DNA of 64,000 nt from an uncultured Clostridia bacterium (GTDB lineage: Bacteria; Bacillota; Clostridia; Oscillospirales; Ruminococcaceae), in NCBI GenBank assembly GCA_947589185.1, contig CANQCK010000001.1, forward strand, positions 248,001 to 312,000, given 5' to 3'. Position numbers and translations under genes: made by a program. Under the pieces are notes generated by a model. The model was given only the letters and a program-made list of their open reading frames with translations, searched no databases and was not told the origin of the DNA. Shown in pieces: positions 45,411 to 55,277 of the stretch (position 1 is its first letter; each line of letters starts with the position of its first letter).

Positions 45411-46178
45411 TTATTTTGAAGCCTCTTCCAATAAAACTCCGAACTTTTCAGCTACAAGCGACGCTCCACCTATAAGACCGCCGTCAACGTCCTCTTTTGA
45501 GAGAAGCTCCGCACAGTTTTTCTCGTTCATAGAACCGCCGTACTGAATTGTAACCGCATCAGCTGTCGCCTTATCATAAAGCTTAGCTAGCGTGTCACGG
45601 ATAAACTTGCAAACCTCCTGAGCCTGATCGGCAGTAGCCGTCTTGCCTGTGCCTATTGCCCATACAGGCTCATATGCAATTATGCACTTCTTTAAGTCAT
45701 CAGCACTTATATCATAAAAATCAAGCTTTATCTGACGTGCTATAACCTCTTCTGTGATATTGCACTCACGTTCCCACAAAAGCTCACCTACACAGACAAT
45801 CGGTTTAAGACCAGCTGCAAGTGCCGCTTTTGTTCTCTTGTTTACCGTTTCATCTGTTTCTGCAAAATACTGCCTTCTCTCTGAATGACCGAGTATAACA
45901 TACTCAACTCCCATCTCTGCAAGCATATCTGCTGAAATCTCACCTGTGTATGCTCCGCTCTTTTCAAAATGACAGTTCTCAGCACCTACCTTTATGTTTG
46001 TTCCCTCTGTTAGCGAAAGTGCTGTTTCAAGATTTGTAAAAGGTACGCATATTACAACTCCACAGGTTTTATCTTTTGCAATAGGCTTTAACTCCTCGAT
46101 CAATGCCTTTGCCTCAGGTCTTGTCTTATTCATTTTCCAGTTACCGGCAATAACCGCTTGTCTTAAATCTTTTCTCAT
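45411..46178 (-). CDS. tpiA: Triosephosphate isomerase
   Basis: A 255-residue TIM barrel. IAGNWKMNK holds the catalytic Lys, VILGHSERR the His, and IAYEPVWAIGTGKTAT the Glu and mobile loop; IQYGGSMN and DGGLIGGASL bind phosphate. Length is normal. It is 82 bp downstream of pgk. AAGGGG lies before the ATG. Confidence 0.97.
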   Translation of the reverse strand: MRKDLRQAVIAGNWKMNKTRPEAKALIEELKPIAKDKTCGVVICVPFTNLETALSLTEGTNIKVGAENCHFEKSGAYTGEISADMLAEMGVEYVILGHSERRQYFAETDETVNKRTKAALAAGLKPIVCVGELLWERECNITEEVIARQIKLDFYDISADDLKKCIIAYEPVWAIGTGKTATADQAQEVCKFIRDTLAKLYDKATADAVTIQYGGSMNEKNCAELLSKEDVDGGLIGGASLVAEKFGVLLEEASK

Positions 46179-46260
46179 TTTTAATTAACCCCTTTTTCTG
46201 AAATTTACTTTGTCAAAATTTAAGGACTGCCCTCATTCAGGGCAATCCTCAATATTTGAA

Positions 46261-47472
46261 TTACTTATCAGCAATAACGTCGATGCCCGGTAAAACCTTA
46301 CCCTCAAGATATTCAAGCGATGCTCCGCCGCCTGTAGAAATATGTGACATCTTATCTGCAAAGCCAAGCTGAATAACTGCTGCTGCCGAATCTCCTCCGC
46401 CGATAATTGTAGTAGCGTCGGTATCTGCCAGAGACTGTGCAACCGCTATTGTTCCCTTTGCAAGAACAGGATTTTCAAACACTCCCATAGGTCCGTTCCA
46501 AACAACCGTCTTAGCTGACTTTACTGCCTCAGCATAAAGCTCCGCTGTCTTTGTTCCAATGTCAAGTCCCATCTTATCTGACGGAATACTGTCACTCGAT
46601 ACGACCTCTATGTCAATTTCAGCGTCGATCGGGTCAGGAAATTCCGCTGCTATTGTTGTGTCAACAGGAAGCAAAAGCTTCTTACCCAGCTTCTCTGCCT
46701 TTTCAATCATTTCTTTGCAGTAGTCTATCTTTGTATCGTCAACAAGTGAAGTTCCTACCTCTTTGCCCTGTGCCTTTAAAAATGTGTATGCCATTCCTCC
46801 GCCAATAATAAGTGTATCGCATTTCTCCAGAAGATTTGAAATAACATTCAGCTTATCTGCAACCTTTGCTCCTCCCAGAATTGCAACAAACGGTCTTTCA
46901 GGATCTTCTACTGCATTTCCAAGATAGTTTATTTCCTTTTGCATCAGATACCCTACAGCTGTATCCTTGATGTGGTTTGTTACTCCCGCTGTTGAACAGT
47001 GTGCTCTGTGAGCCGAACCGAATGCGTCCATTACGAAAACATCAGCAAGAGATGCAAGCTCTTCACTGAACGGCTCAAGGTTCTTTGTCTCTTCTTTTCT
47101 GAATCTTGTGTTCTGAAGCAGTACAACGTCTCCGTCATTCATAGCCTTTACTGCCGCTTTTGCATTTTCACCAACTACCTCGTCGTCATTTGCAAAAACG
47201 ACCTCTTTACCCAAAAGCTCCGAAAGTCTTACTGCAACAGGTGCAAGCGAAAACTTCTCCTCAGGACCGTTCTTAGGCTTGCCCAAGTGTGAGCATAGAA
47301 TAACCTTTCCTCCGTCGGAAATCAGCTTTTTAATCGTAGGTAATGCTGCCGTTATTCTGTTATCGTTTGTGATAACACCGTCTTTCAGCGGTACGTTAAA
47401 ATCACAGCGGACTAAAACCTTCTTTCCTTTAACATTAATGTCATCAACTGTTACCTTGTTTAGACCTGCCAT
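46261..47472 (-). CDS. pgk: Phosphoglycerate kinase
   Basis: A 403-residue kinase that makes ATP and 3-phosphoglycerate. [11 protein letters not shown] and the N-domain Arg residues (CSHLGKPK) bind substrate; the C-domain has [18 protein letters not shown] and [11 protein letters not shown] for nucleotide. gap is absent here, unlike in many gap-pgk-tpiA-gpmI operons. AGAGAGGATG precedes the ATG. Confidence 0.97.
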   Translation of the reverse strand: MAGLNKVTVDDINVKGKKVLVRCDFNVPLKDGVITNDNRITAALPTIKKLISDGGKVILCSHLGKPKNGPEEKFSLAPVAVRLSELLGKEVVFANDDEVVGENAKAAVKAMNDGDVVLLQNTRFRKEETKNLEPFSEELASLADVFVMDAFGSAHRAHCSTAGVTNHIKDTAVGYLMQKEINYLGNAVEDPERPFVAILGGAKVADKLNVISNLLEKCDTLIIGGGMAYTFLKAQGKEVGTSLVDDTKIDYCKEMIEKAEKLGKKLLLPVDTTIAAEFPDPIDAEIDIEVVSSDSIPSDKMGLDIGTKTAELYAEAVKSAKTVVWNGPMGVFENPVLAKGTIAVAQSLADTDATTIIGGGDSAAAVIQLGFADKMSHISTGGGASLEYLEGKVLPGIDVIADK

Positions 47473-47557
47473 TTAATACGACATCCTCTCTTGTAAATAT
47501 TTTAATCAGCTTATCTGATTTATATTACACTGTTAATTAAATAACAGCATTTCTATT

Positions 47558-47586
47558 ATTGTATAACAAAAGACAATAAAATTCAA
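47558..47586 (-). promoter_or_regulatory. pgk operon promoter
   Basis: On the minus strand TTGAAT (47581-47586) and TACAAT (47558-47563), spacer 17 bp; leader about 80 nt. Confidence 0.7.
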
Positions 47587-47645
47587 TAGTTTTATAAGAA
47601 TTTTACCATTAGTTAATAATAAAAACCGACATCTTCCCTAATGAC

Positions 47646-47846
47646 TTACTTTTCTGTTTTTGCCTTGTCCCTTTCCATAGCTTCATTAATTGCTCTGTTA
47701 AGAAATTTATTTAATAAGCCATAATATTTGATTGCATGAGATTTAACTACTTCCTTTTCACCATTAGGAAGTCTTAAATCAATTCTGTCATAGTGATTCT
47801 ATATATACTTTGCATTTGCTCTTATTTTAGCTTTACTAGCAGGCAT
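47646..47846 (-). pseudogene. Ribbon-helix-helix/Arc-like protein with in-frame amber codon
   Basis: From the ATG at 47846 the frame reads MPASKAKIRANAKYI, TAG (47799-47801), then NHYDRIDLRLPNGEKEVVK and a helical part ending INEAMERDKAKTEK. The 'YDRIDLRLP.G.KE' strand followed by two helices is the pattern of Arc-type antitoxins and small DNA-binding proteins. Apart from the TAG the 66 codons are intact, so decay is recent, or a sequencing error is possible. No toxin gene lies beside it. Confidence 0.7.
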
Positions 47847-47880
47847 ATTTATCAGTCCTTTTAAATCATATGCCATAAAA

Positions 47881-47941
47881 TATTTCTCAGCTTCAATTAA
47901 CTCACCTCGTAATTCTTTGTTGTAAAACAAATGCAAATTAT
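47881..47941. repeat. 61-bp duplicated segment, copy 1
   Basis: Matches 63009-63069 with 5 mismatches. At the other copy it carries the ribosome binding site GAGGTGAGTTAA and the first codons of a 206-aa gene. Here the same start gives only about 11 codons (MKLRNILWHMI) before a stop, so this copy is a promoter/start fragment left by a partial duplication. Confidence 0.75.
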
Positions 47942-48387
47942 GGATGTCCAAAACTTAACACACACCAACCTTGTCTTTCATGAATTAGTCTAAGATCATA
48001 GGTATGCTCTCCTTCCCATTCTTCATCATCAGTGAAAACATTAAAATCAACGTGGTATATTTTTAAATTCTTTAACTCGTCTTTAGAAAACATTTCTTCA
48101 TATTGAACCTCATTATGTTCAATTTCCTCATTCGTTATATCTTGAATTTTTATATTATCTATTTTATTTACTTTATAAGGGTTTCTCTTAATATCAACAA
48201 ATTCAGCTTCTTTGGACTCCAATGACTTCATTCCAATAGTGAAATCATCTTTCCAATAACCTATATACTTTTTTATAGTGTCTTCCGGATTGAGATTGTT
48301 GGGCTTGTAAATATAAAGTAAACACATCACAACAACAAAAACCAATATACCAAAAAGAATAAGCATTATTTTTAAAACTTTTTTCAC
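47938..48387 (-). CDS. Membrane-anchored protein of unknown function
   Basis: About 149 residues from a GTG at 48387 (AAGGAC 10 bases ahead): an N-terminal membrane helix (about 5-27) and an exported, Asp/Glu-rich domain ending WCVLSFGHP. The layout, with a short anchor, EDTIKKYIGYWK helix and strands that end in a 'GWCVLS' motif, resembles small NTF2/DUF4829-like exported proteins; a similar protein is at 61176. It overlaps nothing and lies 13 bp after the four-helix membrane gene. An ORF extends upstream to 48432, but without a binding site. Confidence 0.6.
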   Translation of the reverse strand: MKKVLKIMLILFGILVFVVVMCLLYIYKPNNLNPEDTIKKYIGYWKDDFTIGMKSLESKEAEFVDIKRNPYKVNKIDNIKIQDITNEEIEHNEVQYEEMFSKDELKNLKIYHVDFNVFTDDEEWEGEHTYDLRLIHERQGWCVLSFGHP

Positions 48388-48400
48388 TATGTTCACGTCC

Positions 48401-48790
48401 TTACTTTTTCTTACAATGACATACAACAGCAATAATACCGCTTATAATTGCAAAGACAAAGGTCAGTAAAGAATAATATATAATCACACATTCTGAAATT
48501 GAAAAACTTTCGTTATGATAAAAAGGTAAATAGAATAAGATACTGTCTCTAAAAATCAACAGCGTAAATCCCGACGCTATCAATAAATAAAGTATGCTTA
48601 AATAACCTATTTTAAATCTTTTAAACAAAAGAAAACAAAGAAATAATGCAAACAAAGTAAGAATAATAATAAAAGATTCGTTATTAAAGATCAAAACTGA
48701 ATCGTAAATAAAACAGCTTATAATTTCAATCAGCCAAATCAACATAAACGCTGAAAAAAGAAAAGTATTGACTAAATATATTTTTTTCAT
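48401..48790 (-). CDS. Four-helix membrane protein of unknown function
   Basis: A 129-residue protein that is almost all membrane: helices at about 8-30, 40-58, 63-84 and 98-122, ending in a basic CHCKKK tail. GAGGTTAGTAT precedes the ATG. I do not recognise a family. It is followed closely by the anchored protein at 47938, so they may form a unit, for instance a pair of immunity-like or stress proteins; this is a guess from context only. Confidence 0.6.
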   Translation of the reverse strand: MKKIYLVNTFLFSAFMLIWLIEIISCFIYDSVLIFNNESFIIILTLFALFLCFLLFKRFKIGYLSILYLLIASGFTLLIFRDSILFYLPFYHNESFSISECVIIYYSLLTFVFAIISGIIAVVCHCKKK

Positions 48791-48971
48791 ATACTAACCT
48801 CACATAATATTATAAATTTATTTTAACACAAATTTCATCTTAAATCAAATAAAGCATAATACTTAAACAGCAAACATAAAATTAACTCAATTTAGATTTG
48901 AAAATTAAATTTGTACTAAAATTTCAATTTGTCAAATTTGCTCATTTTCAACTTTCTCTTAAAAAGAAAAC

Positions 48972-49001
48972 AGGCACATAGATTTTTATTTCTATGTGCC
49001 T
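48972..49001 (-). terminator. Terminator of the lipoprotein gene at 49047
   Basis: AGGCACATAGA / TCTATGTGCCT, 11-bp perfect stem; on the minus strand it is followed by GTTTTCTTTTT. Confidence 0.8.
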
Positions 49002-49046
49002 ATATTTCTGAAATCTCTGCATGAACCATTTATTTGAAGTATATCT

Positions 49047-49799
49047 TTATAAATGTAAATCAAAGTCTTCTTTCATTTTCTCATAACTAATTGCGGTAAT
49101 AGGGCTATCTCCAAACCAAATTTTCCATCTTTCGGATTTATTTATATATACAGATAATGAGAAATTACTGAATTTTTCGCCTTCTTCGTCACAAGCAAAA
49201 TAAAAATCAAGACTATCAACATCAAAATCAAAAACATTTAATTTTTTTATATCCTTTTTTTTATAAGATATTTCAACATTATATGGAAGCCCTTCATCAC
49301 TTTCATAACCTGCGTATTCATCCGGCTCTATACTTTCTAATATTTTTATAAGACCAGATTTGATTTCTCTAAACTTTTCAAAATATTCGCTGTAATCGTC
49401 CCAAGTGGTTTCTATTTCACTGACCTTTTTTGCTTTATCCGAATACTTTAATGTTAAACCTTCTTTAAATAATAATGCATCACCAGCTGAATCACTACCA
49501 TATATGTATTCAACTAAAACGCCTTTACATATTGAATTAAATTCTACATTAACTGATTTGTCATTATTCTTTAGATATTCCATAGAAAAACTGTCAGATA
49601 GTCCATTATCTTTAATAAAACTACATGATTTTTTATAAAAATTCAGTGTCTTTTCTTTCTCTATCATACCAAGAGCATCTTCCATAGCCTGATTCATTTC
49701 TCTTAAATTCTTAATCTCTTTTACTGGATTTATACAGCCTACTAATAACAGCATTATTAGACTTAATAATAGAATTAAAAATTTCTTTGCAATCTTCAT
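49047..49799 (-). CDS. Lipoprotein of unknown function
   Basis: A 250-residue lipoprotein: MKIAKKFLILLLSLIMLLL then lipobox VGC (Cys22). The mature part is acidic and mixed helix/strand with no motif I recognise. AAAGGAGTATTTTA before the ATG is strong. It is monocistronic, with a perfect terminator 46 bp downstream. It sits in the accessory patch between pgk and tRNA-Leu(TAG). Confidence 0.65.
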   Translation of the reverse strand: MKIAKKFLILLLSLIMLLLVGCINPVKEIKNLREMNQAMEDALGMIEKEKTLNFYKKSCSFIKDNGLSDSFSMEYLKNNDKSVNVEFNSICKGVLVEYIYGSDSAGDALLFKEGLTLKYSDKAKKVSEIETTWDDYSEYFEKFREIKSGLIKILESIEPDEYAGYESDEGLPYNVEISYKKKDIKKLNVFDFDVDSLDFYFACDEEGEKFSNFSLSVYINKSERWKIWFGDSPITAISYEKMKEDFDLHL

Positions 49800-49875
49800 T
49801 AAAATACTCCTTTACCACCTGATACATACTAAATTATATGTTCAGTCAATTGCCATAAGTATTACCTCATTCTTA

Positions 49876-50127
49876 CTACTTTATAACTGTTAAAATCTTA
49901 TCAGCAATAATCTTGCAATCATTATAATTAAAATTAATTAAATCTTTGCCAAACTGCTCATAAAAAATATTAAAAATTTCATCACTAAGGGAATTTAAAT
50001 CTATACTTTTCAAAATTAATTCTTTAATCATTTGTGCTTCTGGAAGATATTCATCAATAGGAACACAAGATTCTTTAAGATTTATTGGATCCCAATCATA
50101 TAATATTTTATTAATTTTTTCTACCAT
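49876..50127 (-). CDS. DUF1871-like small protein
   Basis: An 83-residue soluble helical protein starting MVEKINKILYDWDPINL, with DEYLPEAQMI and a C-terminal CKIIADKILTVIK. The 'I..WDPI.L......DEY..E' pattern is that of DUF1871 proteins (Bacillus and relatives), whose role is unknown; they are often near immunity or toxin genes. GGTGATAAGT precedes the ATG at 50127. The open frame upstream to 50280 runs through repeat sequence and lacks a start site of its own. Confidence 0.7.
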   Translation of the reverse strand: MVEKINKILYDWDPINLKESCVPIDEYLPEAQMIKELILKSIDLNSLSDEIFNIFYEQFGKDLINFNYNDCKIIADKILTVIK

Positions 50128-50221
50128 ACTTATCACCAAAAAAATTGAAACGCGAGCATAAACAAAAATCCACGCACTTACAACTGCATGGATTGGATGC
50201 AATGCCCTATTAGTTACTAGA

Positions 50222-50341
50222 AATAAGAGGCAAGAAGCAAGAACTAATCTTTCCCACAAAGTATAAGCCCGCCGTTGCATAAAAATAACCGCCTTCAGCT
50301 AATCTACCAAAGGCGGCAATGAGTGCAGGGGTCACCCCTGC
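50222..50341. repeat. Heptad remnant and palindromic intergenic element
   Basis: Three heptads (AAGAGGC, AAGAAGC, AAGAACT) at about 50226-50246, then TAAGCCCGCCGTTGCAT, CCGCCTTCAGCTAATC, CCAAAGGCGG and GCAGGGGTCACCCCTGC, a perfect hairpin directly before the tRNA 3' end. These modules match elements at 13.9, 27.4 and 63.25 kb. Confidence 0.75.
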
Positions 50342-50426
50342 TGGTGCGGATGAAGTGACTTGAACACTCACGAGTTACCCCACTAGATCCTAAGTCTAGC
50401 GCGTCTGCCAATTCCGCCACATCCGC
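50342..50426 (-). tRNA. tRNA-Leu (anticodon TAG)
   Basis: An 85-nt class II tRNA with encoded CCA. Acceptor GCGGATG / CATCCGC, anticodon stem CTAGA / TCTAG around loop CTTAGGA (anticodon TAG), long variable arm, T loop GTTCAAGTC. It reads CUN codons. The 3' end touches a palindromic repeat; the 5' side is followed by a 110-bp gap to the metal ATPase gene. Confidence 0.95.
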
Positions 50427-50538
50427 ATATCAAGCCGCTTTTACAAGCGACTTGATTATTTTATCACAGCTAATTTTCTTTGTCAATAGTTTTTATGATT
50501 TAATTCTTAAAGATTTTGCAGAATCAAATTAATTCAAT

Positions 50539-52617
50539 TTACCTTTTTACAAGCATCGCTCTCAAGGAATTTAATATTGCAATTATAGTTACACCAACAT
50601 CTGCAAAAACAGCTACCCACATATCAGCCAGACCTATAGCCCCAAAGAGCATTACCAAAAGCTTAATACCTAATGCGAATATTATGTTCTCTTTTACAAT
50701 TCTCATAGTCTTTTTTGAGATTGATACAGCTGTCGGAATGCTCATTGGGTCATCATTCATTAAAACTACATCTGCCGCTTCAATAGCTATATCAGAACCT
50801 AAACCTCCCATGGCAAATCCTACGTCCGCTCTGGCAATTACAGGTGCGTCATTAATTCCGTCACCGATAAAACCTACACAGCCTTTTACTTTATCGCTTA
50901 TAAGCTCCTCAATCTTTTTTACCTTGTCAGCAGGTAAAAGTTCGCTGTATACATTGTCAATCCTCAGCTCGTTGGCTGTTTTCATTGCAGTTTTCTCTTT
51001 GTCTCCAGTTAAAAGAGTCGTTGAAATTCCTTTTGATTTTAACGTTTCAACAGCCGACTTGGAACCGCTCTTTAGATTGTCTCCCAGCAGAATTGCTCCC
51101 GCATAACGTCCGTCTAAAGCAATATATACACAGGTGCTGTCATCATATTTGAATTTCGCTTTAACTGAGTTCTTCTCTAATAGCTTTCTAGTTCCGCACA
51201 AAACCTCGTGACCGTTGATTTTTGCTTTAACGCCACTGCCCGCAATTTCAACTGCATCTGACAATATGCTATTGTCTATAGGATTTCCGTATCTATCAAC
51301 TATTGACTGTGCTATAGGATGAGTAGACATAGATTCAGCATATGCACAAATTTTCAATAAGTAATCCTTGTCTAAATCACCGCTCGGAATAATATCCGTA
51401 ACCTTGAATCTGCCCTCTGTGAGCGTTCCCGTTTTATCAAATGCAATCGATCTCATATTGCTCAAACTCTCAATGTCCTTAGCACCCTTGATAAGTATTC
51501 CCTTTCTTGAAGCACACCCTATTCCCGCAAAAAAACTGAGCGGTACAGATATAACCAAAGCACAGGGGCAGGATATTACTAAGAACAGCAGTCCTCTGTA
51601 AAGCCATGTGCTGAACTGTAAAAAGCCTGTCACTATTGATGGAATTATAACAAGCAATACAGCTGCCGCAACCACAAGCGGAGTATATACTCTAGCAAAT
51701 TTTGTGATGAACTTCTCAGCCTTTGCCTTTTTCTCTGAAGCATTTTCAACCATCTCTAAAATTTTTGCTATGGTGGAATCACTGTATTTCTTTGTTGCTT
51801 TTATCTCAACAACTGAAGTTAAATTTACGCTTCCGCTTAATATCTCTGAACCTTCAGATGCCACAACAGGAACAGCCTCTCCCGTTAGTGCAGATGTGTC
51901 AAAAGAAGTGTTTCCTCTGACTAAAATGCCGTCTATTGGCACTCTCTCACCTACTCTTACGACCATTATGTCGCCAACCTGAACCTTATCAGTTTCAATC
52001 TCTTTAATCTCACTACCGACCTTTATATTTACAGTGTCGCTCTTTAGACTTAGCAGACTGGTAATCGACTTTCTCGAACGCTCGACCGCAATGTCTTGAA
52101 ATAGCTCTCCAACACGGAAGAATATCATTACCGCCGCACCCTCTTTAACATCTCCTATGCAAAGTGCCCCGACAGACGCTATCGTCATAAGCAGTGTTTC
52201 ATCGAATGCCTCGCCCTTTATAAGATTTTTTACAGCGGATATTATAACACCATATCCAGATACAAAAAACGCAAAGAGCGAAAAAATTATATTTAATACA
52301 CCGCTGTCAAATACAAACGCAAGCGCAAAAAACACAAGAGAAATTACTATCTCCAAAATCTCTCTGGTTCTGCTCTTATGTAACTGCACTCCGCTTTTTC
52401 TTTCAAATGGTTTAACCTCAACATTTGGCTCAATCTCGCATACTATTTTCTTAACTTCTTCTACAATAGAACTGCTCTCGGTTGATACAGTCAGTCGTTT
52501 ATTTATAAAATCCAGATTAGACTCGCTTACCTCAGCAAGTTTTGAAACTCTATTATTTATCTTCTCTGCACAGTTGGGACAATCAAGCCCTGACAGCTCC
52601 AGCACCAGCTTTTGCAT
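50539..52617 (-). CDS. cadA: Heavy-metal translocating P-type ATPase (CadA/ZntA-like)
   Basis: A 692-residue P1B ATPase. One N-terminal HMA domain has LDCPNCAEKI (Cys13, Cys16). The transport site is SCPCALVIS, the phosphorylation site DKTGTLT, with STHPIAQS for ATP binding and GDGINDAP near the end. CPC plus the GLDCPNC-type HMA and an ArsR partner fit export of Cd/Zn/Pb/Co rather than Cu. It follows the regulator gene by 23 bp and should be induced by the metal. Confidence 0.93.
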   Translation of the reverse strand: MQKLVLELSGLDCPNCAEKINNRVSKLAEVSESNLDFINKRLTVSTESSSIVEEVKKIVCEIEPNVEVKPFERKSGVQLHKSRTREILEIVISLVFFALAFVFDSGVLNIIFSLFAFFVSGYGVIISAVKNLIKGEAFDETLLMTIASVGALCIGDVKEGAAVMIFFRVGELFQDIAVERSRKSITSLLSLKSDTVNIKVGSEIKEIETDKVQVGDIMVVRVGERVPIDGILVRGNTSFDTSALTGEAVPVVASEGSEILSGSVNLTSVVEIKATKKYSDSTIAKILEMVENASEKKAKAEKFITKFARVYTPLVVAAAVLLVIIPSIVTGFLQFSTWLYRGLLFLVISCPCALVISVPLSFFAGIGCASRKGILIKGAKDIESLSNMRSIAFDKTGTLTEGRFKVTDIIPSGDLDKDYLLKICAYAESMSTHPIAQSIVDRYGNPIDNSILSDAVEIAGSGVKAKINGHEVLCGTRKLLEKNSVKAKFKYDDSTCVYIALDGRYAGAILLGDNLKSGSKSAVETLKSKGISTTLLTGDKEKTAMKTANELRIDNVYSELLPADKVKKIEELISDKVKGCVGFIGDGINDAPVIARADVGFAMGGLGSDIAIEAADVVLMNDDPMSIPTAVSISKKTMRIVKENIIFALGIKLLVMLFGAIGLADMWVAVFADVGVTIIAILNSLRAMLVKR

Positions 52618-52640
52618 AAAATCATCTCCATTACTAAAAT

Positions 52641-53021
52641 CTACTCTGATATATGCTCCATACCCATACTTAATATAGTATATACATGATCGTCAGAAAT
52701 TGAGTATATTGCAGACTTTCCGCTCCGTCTGTATTTAACAAGCCTAGCCTGTTTTAGAAGCCTTAGCTGATGCGAAACTGCCGACTGCGTAACATCAAGC
52801 AGCTCTACAATATCGCACACACACATCTCACCCTGAGACAGCGCATACAGTATCTTAACTCTTGTCGAGTCGCCCAGCATTTTAAAAAGCTCGGATAAGT
52901 CGTAAAACTCCTCCTCGCAAGGCATATTATCATTAATTTTCTTTACCATTTCTACATACTTTCCTCCGCATTCGGAGTGCTCAGTTTTAATTTTCTCTTG
53001 CTCAACTTCCCTATCTGACAT
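52641..53021 (-). CDS. cadC: ArsR/SmtB family metal-sensing repressor (CadC-like)
   Basis: A 126-residue winged-helix repressor. The alpha3 metal site appears as EMCVCD (Cys67, Cys69), with further Cys18 and Cys35 in the N-terminal arm as in CadC. The recognition helix is TQSAVSHQLRLLKQARLV. Starting at the ATG at 53021 leaves AAAGGAGCAGAGAAT as ribosome binding site; an in-frame ATG at 53039 lies before it. It probably represses its own operon through the palindrome just upstream. Confidence 0.92.
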   Translation of the reverse strand: MSDREVEQEKIKTEHSECGGKYVEMVKKINDNMPCEEEFYDLSELFKMLGDSTRVKILYALSQGEMCVCDIVELLDVTQSAVSHQLRLLKQARLVKYRRSGKSAIYSISDDHVYTILSMGMEHISE

Positions 53022-53036
53022 ATTCTCTGCTCCTTT

Positions 53037-53089
53037 CATATGAATATTTGTTCATATGTTTATTATATCATATGTTTTAGAGTTGTCAA
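53037..53089 (-). promoter_or_regulatory. cadC-cadA promoter and ArsR-type operator
   Basis: On the minus strand TTGACA (53084-53089) and TATAAT (53062-53067), spacer 16 bp. Directly downstream, CATATGAA and TTCATATG (53037-53058) flank six bases, the classic imperfect SmtB/CadC palindrome, placed over the transcription start. Confidence 0.88.
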
Positions 53090-53198
53090 GGGTTATTGAA
53101 AAAAATTTGTATATATATTGAAAAACAACTTATATTATGTTACTATTGTGATTAGTGTAATATTTATGTTGTATAATATCATATTTTTGGAGGTTCAT

Positions 53199-55217
53199 AT
53201 GAGTAAAAGAATTATTAGTATACTAACGACTGTTTTAATGGTGGTAAGTTTGGTTGGGGTGGTGCCTACTATTAATGTATCGGCAAAGACATACGGTGAT
53301 TACAAATATACTGTTTTAGGCGATGGTACGGTTGAAATAACCGACTATCATGGCAGTGCAACATCTCTTGTAATTCCAAGTATTATTGATGGAAAAAATG
53401 TAACAAGCATTGGAGATGAAGCATTTTCTGCTTGTACTAGTTTAACAAACGTAACAATACCAAACAGCGTAATAAGCATTGGAGATTATGCGTTTGATGG
53501 TTGCTCTAGCTTAACAAGTATAACGATACCAAACAGCGTAACAAGCATTGGGGGTTATGCGTTTTCTGAAACGTCTTGGCTAAAAAACAAACAAAAAGAA
53601 AATCCTTTAGTAGTAATTAATGGAATACTTATAGATGGAACTACTTACAGTGAGGAAAACTTAACAATACCAAATAGTGTAACAAGCATTGGAGACGAAG
53701 CATTTTATGGTTGTGATTTAACAAGCATAACAATACCAGACAGTGTATTAAACATTGGAGATGGTGCGTTTGAGCGTTGTGGTAGTTTAACAAGCATAAC
53801 AATACCAAATAGCGTGACAAGTATTAGCGATTATGCATTTAGTATTTGTACAAGTTTAACAAGCGTAACAATACCAGATAGTATTGCAAGTATTGGAGAT
53901 TTTGCGTTTTATTATTGTACCACTTTAACAAGCATAACAATACCAAACAGTGTAACAAGCATTGGACATGGTGCGTTTATGGCTTGTACCAGTTTAACAA
54001 GCGTAACAATACCAAACAGTGTGACAAGTATTGGAGATTTTGCGTTTGAAAATTGTACCAGTTTAACAAGCATAACAATACTAAACAGCGTAACAAGTAT
54101 TGGAGATGGGGTGTTTGATTATTGTCCAAAATTAACAGAAATAAATGTTGAATCTAATAATAATTATTATTCATCTCAAGATGGGGTTTTATTTAATTTT
54201 GACAAAACAGAACTGATAAAATATCCAGCAGGTAAAACACAAACAACTTATACAATACCAGATAGCGTAACAAGCATTGAAAAAGAGGCGTTTGCATATA
54301 GTAAGTTTACAAGTGTAACAATAGGAAACAATGTAACAAGTATTGGAAATGGGGCGTTTAATTATAGTTTAATTTTAACAAAAATAAATGTTGATTCTAA
54401 TAATAATTATTATTCATCTGAAGGCGGAATTTTGTTTAATTATGATAAAACAGAACTAATACAATATCCAATAGGTAAAAGACAAACAACTTATACAATA
54501 CCAGATGGTGTAACAAATATTAGATATCATGCGTTTTATAATTGCGAAAGCTTAACCAGCGTAACAATACCAAAAACGGTAACTGAAATTGGAGAAATGG
54601 CATTTGGTTTTTATTTTTATCCTCCGAGTGATCCACTCCCTCCTTTTAGTGGTGGTGATTACATGGGTAAATATGATTTTAAAATTTACTGTTATTCAGG
54701 CACGGCAGGCGAGCAATATGCTAAGGATAACGAATTTAATTATGAGCTTTTAGATGGCAATAATTCATCACAAAACACAACAAATAATTCAAATAACAAC
54801 ACGACCAATTCATCACAAAATCCAAACAATAACCAAAGCAATAAACCAAATAGCAACACAAATAAACAAAACCCAACAACTGCACCAACAACATCTAAAT
54901 CACCCGCAATTATAAAAGCTAAAATTAAAAACCTAAATGCAAAAGCAAAGGGCAAAAAGATAACGGTTTCTTGGAAAAAGATAAAGATTGCAAAAGGCTA
55001 TCAAGTTCAGGCGGCGACTAATAAGAAGTTCAAAAAGAAACAGATTGTATTAGATAAGAAAACCAAAAAGAAAAAGATTACTATAAAAGGAAATAAAATT
55101 AAGAAAAACAAAATATACTATATACGAGTAAGAGCATATACGACCGGCAAGAACGCCGACGGCAAACCAAAATATACCTACAGCAAGTGGACAAAGAAAA
55201 AGGTAAAGACTAGATAA
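53199..55217 (+). CDS. BspA-type leucine-rich repeat surface protein
   Basis: A 672-residue secreted protein: signal peptide (residues 1-27, cleaved after NVSA), then about twelve 23-residue LRR_5 repeats of the form 'IPNSVTSIGDYAFxxCxSLTS' (about 65-470), an Asn/Thr/Ser-rich linker (about 530-570), and a lysine-rich fibronectin-III-like domain (TVSWKKIKIAKGYQVQ). Two 'ILFNxDKTELIKYPxGK' segments vary the repeats. Such proteins bind host or bacterial surfaces. There is no LPXTG motif; the basic domain may hold it on the wall. The start is the ATG at 53199 with TTGGAGG. Confidence 0.88.
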   Translation: MSKRIISILTTVLMVVSLVGVVPTINVSAKTYGDYKYTVLGDGTVEITDYHGSATSLVIPSIIDGKNVTSIGDEAFSACTSLTNVTIPNSVISIGDYAFDGCSSLTSITIPNSVTSIGGYAFSETSWLKNKQKENPLVVINGILIDGTTYSEENLTIPNSVTSIGDEAFYGCDLTSITIPDSVLNIGDGAFERCGSLTSITIPNSVTSISDYAFSICTSLTSVTIPDSIASIGDFAFYYCTTLTSITIPNSVTSIGHGAFMACTSLTSVTIPNSVTSIGDFAFENCTSLTSITILNSVTSIGDGVFDYCPKLTEINVESNNNYYSSQDGVLFNFDKTELIKYPAGKTQTTYTIPDSVTSIEKEAFAYSKFTSVTIGNNVTSIGNGAFNYSLILTKINVDSNNNYYSSEGGILFNYDKTELIQYPIGKRQTTYTIPDGVTNIRYHAFYNCESLTSVTIPKTVTEIGEMAFGFYFYPPSDPLPPFSGGDYMGKYDFKIYCYSGTAGEQYAKDNEFNYELLDGNNSSQNTTNNSNNNTTNSSQNPNNNQSNKPNSNTNKQNPTTAPTTSKSPAIIKAKIKNLNAKAKGKKITVSWKKIKIAKGYQVQAATNKKFKKKQIVLDKKTKKKKITIKGNKIKKNKIYYIRVRAYTTGKNADGKPKYTYSKWTKKKVKTR

Positions 55218-55246
55218 TACCACATTTCCATACATCTCTCCTTTTC

Positions 55247-55277
55247 AAGCCTCTCCCCTATCGGGAGGGGCTTTTTT
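55247..55277 (+). terminator. Terminator of the LRR protein gene
   Basis: AAGCCTCTCCC / GGGAGGGGCTT, 11 bp, 5-nt loop, six T. Confidence 0.9.

Noticed and set aside
47646..47846. Amber codon in the RHH gene as pyrrolysine or other recoding
   Set aside because: No pyl genes or recoding element nearby; decay or a read error is simpler.
49876..50280. The long upstream extension of the DUF1871-like gene (hydrophobic N-terminus)
   Set aside because: The extension runs through repeat DNA and has no start signal; GGTGATAAGT marks the ATG at 50127 instead.
53395..54600. Regular 69-bp repeats in the + strand looked at first like a repeat array
   Set aside because: They are in frame and encode 23-residue LRR_5 units of one secreted protein; there are no unique spacers, so not CRISPR.
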